From Roseburia sp. (GTDB lineage: Bacteria; Bacillota; Clostridia; Lachnospirales; Lachnospiraceae): a stretch of 64,000 nucleotides of DNA. The notes under the pieces were generated by a model, which worked only from the letters and a program-made list of their open reading frames with translations, was not told the origin of the DNA and did not search any database. The stretch is taken from contig JAGBEG010000010.1 in NCBI GenBank assembly GCA_017937095.1, positions 310,001-374,000 of the forward strand, read 5' to 3'. Both the position numbers and the translations under genes were made by a program. Below are positions 61,232-64,000 of this stretch, piece after piece; positions within the stretch are counted from its first letter, which is position 1, and each line of letters begins with the position of its first letter.

Positions 61232-61742
61232 ACTTACTTGCACTCCTTTTTTCGATGACTTCCAGCCGTTGGTTGATCTTTAGGATAATCACATACAAAA
61301 AGATGGTGATTACCATGGTATAGACGAGTTCCGGCATCATCAGATTCAGAAAATAATACCGGAAATCGTAGCGGTTGCGGAACAGAAACAGGAAAAAGTA
61401 AATAAACAGATTATAGCCCAGATCGCTGCCCGCAATCAGAAGCATCGGCAGCTTGATGTCCTCCGGATAGAACATTTTGCGGAAATATCCGTTGAAATAC
61501 CCGATATACATATACAACAGGGCATAAAATCCGAGAATATTTCCCCCGAAAATATCCAGAATCAGACCGCAGAAAAAGCCAATGTAAAGCCCCTCCTTCT
61601 TCCCGCGCATAAACCCGAACGCTGAAACGAGAATAATCAGCAGATTCGGTGAAATGGACGCAAAGGAAAGCGCGGAAAACACCGTCGTCTGAAGCAGATA
61701 ACAGATGATAATGATAATACAGACTGTAACTTTTCTTCTCAT
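61224..61742 (-). CDS. mreD: Rod shape-determining membrane protein MreD
   Basis: 172 residues, with about five hydrophobic helices; the start MRRKVTVCIIIIICYLLQTTVF and GFYALLYMYIGYFNGYF are family-typical. Links MreC with the membrane synthase. Overlaps PBP2 by about 8 bases. Confidence 0.9.
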   Translation of the reverse strand: MRRKVTVCIIIIICYLLQTTVFSALSFASISPNLLIILVSAFGFMRGKKEGLYIGFFCGLILDIFGGNILGFYALLYMYIGYFNGYFRKMFYPEDIKLPMLLIAGSDLGYNLFIYFFLFLFRNRYDFRYYFLNLMMPELVYTMVITIFLYVIILKINQRLEVIEKRSASKFV

Positions 61743-61754
61743 ACTCCTGTGAAC

Positions 61755-62612
61755 CTACTCCTCCGTTGTCTGCTTCTTGTTCAAAATGACAAGGACCTCT
61801 TCAATATGCTCAAAATCAACGGCAGGGGTGATTGTCCCGGATTTGGTCAGATTGTTCGAATCCGTCGTAAGGCTGCTGATATAGCCGATCAGAATGCCCT
61901 GCTGGTACTGGTCGGAAATATAGGAGGTCACGACCGGATCGCCCACTGCAACTTCATTGTCGCTGTCATTTAAATTCGAAAACTCAATGGTCATATTTTC
62001 GTTCATATTCTGAAGGCTGCCGCTGACAATCAGGTTATCCGAGGTCGTCGTCACCATACCGCTGACCTTGGTGGTATCGTTGATGATGGAAGTCACCTTC
62101 GCGTAATTCGGTCCGACGTCTGTGACGATTCCTACAAGACCACTGCCTGCAATGACATTCATATCCACTTCGATGCCGTCGTCCGATCCCTTGTCGATGG
62201 TGAAATAGGAAAACCAGTTGGTGCTGCTCTTGCCGATGACATTGGCAGCTACCTTCTCATAACTTGGGTATTTCTGGTCAAGCTCAAAAAGCTCTCTTAA
62301 GTTCTCAAGCTCATACTGTTCCAGATTCACCGTGTTAAGCTCCGCGGTAAGCTTGTCCACCTGGTTTTTTAATGCTTCATTCTCCGCCATGACCTCGCTT
62401 AAGTTCTTGAGATTATCCGTCTTCTCGGTAATCCATCCCCCGACCGTGTTAATGCCGCGCTGCATCGGGACAAACACATAGCCGGCAACGGTATTTAACG
62501 GTCCGCCCGAAATATTCAGCGTAAAACTTAACAGCATCGCGACAATGCATACGCCGGTCAGGATCATCAGTATATACTTGGGTGGCAGAACAAATTTGGG
62601 TTTTCGCTTCAT
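61755..62612 (-). CDS. mreC: Rod shape-determining protein MreC
   Basis: 285 residues: signal anchor (YILMILTGVCIVAMLLSF, 13-30), coiled coil (about 60-105, NLKNLSEVMAENEALKNQVD), and two beta domains with VIGKSSTNWFSYFTIDKGS and VVTSYISDQYQQGILIGYI. Scaffolds the elongation machinery outside the membrane. Confidence 0.94.
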   Translation of the reverse strand: MKRKPKFVLPPKYILMILTGVCIVAMLLSFTLNISGGPLNTVAGYVFVPMQRGINTVGGWITEKTDNLKNLSEVMAENEALKNQVDKLTAELNTVNLEQYELENLRELFELDQKYPSYEKVAANVIGKSSTNWFSYFTIDKGSDDGIEVDMNVIAGSGLVGIVTDVGPNYAKVTSIINDTTKVSGMVTTTSDNLIVSGSLQNMNENMTIEFSNLNDSDNEVAVGDPVVTSYISDQYQQGILIGYISSLTTDSNNLTKSGTITPAVDFEHIEEVLVILNKKQTTEE

Positions 62613-62620
62613 GATTTCCT

Positions 62621-63637
62621 CTATAACAATATCTTACTCTTCATACTGAACGCCAGATGCTTGTACTTGGCGTCGGAGACGATTTTTATAAGTCCGCGCA
62701 CAACGCACTCTTCCGGCTCCTCACAGGTATTGATCTCAATGCCTGTAATCTCACGGAACAACTGATCGAGATCATGGATCTGTGAGCTTCCGCCTGTAAT
62801 GTAGATGCCGGAGTGGATGATATCCTTCGCCAGCTCAGGCGGCGTCTTCTCCAGAATCATCTTAATGGAATTACAGATGGTATTGAGATTGTCCTTGATT
62901 GCCTCATAGACAACGGTGCCTGACATTTCCATCTCGATCGGCAGACCGCTTACAACGTCCCTGCCGACGACAACCATCGTATCCGTCTTGCCCGGGATGC
63001 CGGAGCCGAGCGTCTCTTTCATGCTCTGCGCCGTCTTCTGTCCGATGACGAGATTGTACTTGCGCTTCACGTAAGTGATGATCGATTCGTCGATCTTATT
63101 GCCGCCGGAGTGAAGCAGATCGCTTAGTACCAGACCGCCGAGCGAAATCACGGAAATCTCTGTCGTATCGGCGCCGATATCGACAATCATAATCCCCGTC
63201 GGCTCATTGACGTCAAGACCTAAGCCTACGGCATCCGCAATCGGCTTCTCACAGAGCAGAACGCTCTTTGGCTTTAGCTTGCTCTTGTAGAACATATCAA
63301 AGAACGCCTTTTTCTCTACCTCCGTGATATCTGTCGGAACCGCAACGATGAACTCTGCGCCGCGCAGCTTTCCTTTTGCGTGCGTCTCCAGATAAGTGTG
63401 AAGCATCGTCTGAAGATTGTTGAAATCTGCAATGACGCCTCCGACCACCGGAAACGTCACCTGAATGGTCTCCGGCGCTTTCTCGTACATCGCATATGCA
63501 TCGTCGCCGTATGCATAGATCTGGTCCTTGTTCACCAGTGCGATGGTGTTCTTTTCGTTCAAAATCTTATTGGATGCCTTGCAATAAATCTTCATATTGC
63601 ATGTACCAAGGTCAATACCATACACGTTATTCGTCAT
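62621..63637 (-). CDS. mreB: Rod shape-determining actin MreB
   Basis: 338 residues of the actin fold: phosphate loops GIDLGTCNMKIY and IVDIGADTTEISVISLGG, adenosine site ITGGSSQIHDLD. First actin-like gene of the mreBCD set. I start at 63637, with GGGAGAG upstream, since the frame open to 63697 has no site. Mbl is a possible paralogue name, but the mreCD partners favour MreB. It overlaps the radC stop by 11 bases. Confidence 0.93.
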   Translation of the reverse strand: MTNNVYGIDLGTCNMKIYCKASNKILNEKNTIALVNKDQIYAYGDDAYAMYEKAPETIQVTFPVVGGVIADFNNLQTMLHTYLETHAKGKLRGAEFIVAVPTDITEVEKKAFFDMFYKSKLKPKSVLLCEKPIADAVGLGLDVNEPTGIMIVDIGADTTEISVISLGGLVLSDLLHSGGNKIDESIITYVKRKYNLVIGQKTAQSMKETLGSGIPGKTDTMVVVGRDVVSGLPIEMEMSGTVVYEAIKDNLNTICNSIKMILEKTPPELAKDIIHSGIYITGGSSQIHDLDQLFREITGIEINTCEEPEECVVRGLIKIVSDAKYKHLAFSMKSKILL

Positions 63638-64000
63638 TGTTCTCTCCCTTATATATGATTCTTTTGCATTCCCGATAGCTATAGTAAGTGCGATCACCGA
63701 CGATAATGTGATCTGCCAGCGGAATCCCCAGAAGATTGCCGCACTCTGCTACTCTTCTTGTCGCCATGTCGTCCTCGGCGGAGGGCGTCGGATCGCCGCT
63801 CGGATGGTTGTGCAGCAGCACAAGCTGTACAGCGCCGTGGCTAAGTGCCGCAAGAAAAATCTCACGCGGCGGTACAAAGGCTGCGGTTGCGCTTCCGACG
63901 GTCAGCGTCACGTCCTCTAAGAGGCGGCATTTGGCGTCGAACAGCAGCGCCATCGTCTGTTCCTGCTTCTCATGGCGCAGACGCTCCATATAATAATCTG
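63627..64000 (-). CDS. radC: RadC family JAB-domain protein, 5' end cut off by window
   Basis: The 124 visible codons are the C-terminal JAB (MPN+) domain: HNHPSGDPTPSAEDD supplies the zinc ligands. Full RadC is about 225 residues, so about 100 residues including the helix-hairpin-helix lie right of the window. The frame stays open to the last base, and the codons before the first Met (Tyr-Tyr) fit the family. Adjacent to mreB, as in Bacillus (maf-radC-mreB). Confidence 0.92.
   Translation of the reverse strand, partial: DYYMERLRHEKQEQTMALLFDAKCRLLEDVTLTVGSATAAFVPPREIFLAALSHGAVQLVLLHNHPSGDPTPSAEDDMATRRVAECGNLLGIPLADHIIVGDRTYYSYRECKRIIYKGENNDE

Noticed and set aside
1-64000. tRNA, rRNA or transposase genes
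   Set aside because: No cloverleaf with a GGTTCGA-type arm, no rRNA-like stretch and no DDE transposase reading frame was recognised anywhere in the window.

Overview
The window is bacterial chromosome from a Gram-positive Clostridia, almost certainly a member of the Lachnospiraceae. The evidence is the set of Firmicutes-type neighbourhoods: remA-gmk-rpoZ; rsmD-coaD next to the sporulation gene ylbJ; rplU-prp-rpmA-obgE-yhbY-nadD-yqeK-rsfS, with an L27 precursor that carries a Prp cleavage site; lexA beside a yneA-like gene; ylmE-sepF-ylmH; and radC-mreBCD-PBP2-minCDE-rodA. The genus cannot be fixed from sequence alone. Most genes have G/C-rich codons, strong AGGAGG-type ribosome sites and few introns of foreign sequence.

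Layout. 1-5.4 kb: remA (5' end cut off), gmk, rpoZ, rimO, pgsA, a CinA C-terminal domain, rsmD, coaD and a coiled-coil protein. 5.5-12.9 kb: ylbJ (reversed), pepD, an M23 peptidase, an RsuA-type pseudouridine synthase, YgiQ and an RluA-type synthase with a repeat insert. 12.96-13.49 kb: a 531-bp imperfect palindrome with no convincing gene. 13.5-15.6 kb: an MntR/DtxR regulator, a zinc-ribbon membrane protein with tandem repeats, and recU. 15.6-21.0 kb: a his operon (hisZ, hisG, hisD, hisB and a three-part HisIE) behind a consensus sigma-A promoter; hisA, hisF, hisH and hisC are absent. 21-28.7 kb: an acyltransferase, two proteins of the TIGR03960/TIGR03936 radical-SAM pair, RNase E/G, an HExxH protein and an LRR lipoprotein. 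28.7-33.3 kb: the L21/L27/Obg ribosome-assembly operon.

33.4-39.6 kb is visibly richer in A+T and looks like an acquired module: response regulator, histidine kinase, ABC ATPase, FtsX-type permease, a 59-residue membrane peptide and an HTH regulator whose C-terminal half resembles the ring domains of FliF/YscJ. It is bounded by two similar terminator hairpins. 39.6-43.5 kb: a TIGR04076 protein, the lexA/yneA SOS locus, plsC-like and rarA. From 43.5 kb most genes are on the minus strand: a tyrosine recombinase, a TtcA-like enzyme, a cytidylate-kinase-like protein, rluD-lspA, aroB, ylmH-sepF-yggS-HlyD-like, a P-loop protein, a D-Ala-D-Ala carboxypeptidase, mgsA, rodA, minEDC, PBP2, mreDCB and the 3' part of radC.

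The right third is a near-complete elongation and septum-placement cluster (MreBCD, PBP2, RodA, MinCDE, SepF, carboxypeptidase). The middle couples ribosome assembly with NAD and stringent-nucleotide metabolism. No tRNA, rRNA, CRISPR array or complete insertion sequence was seen.
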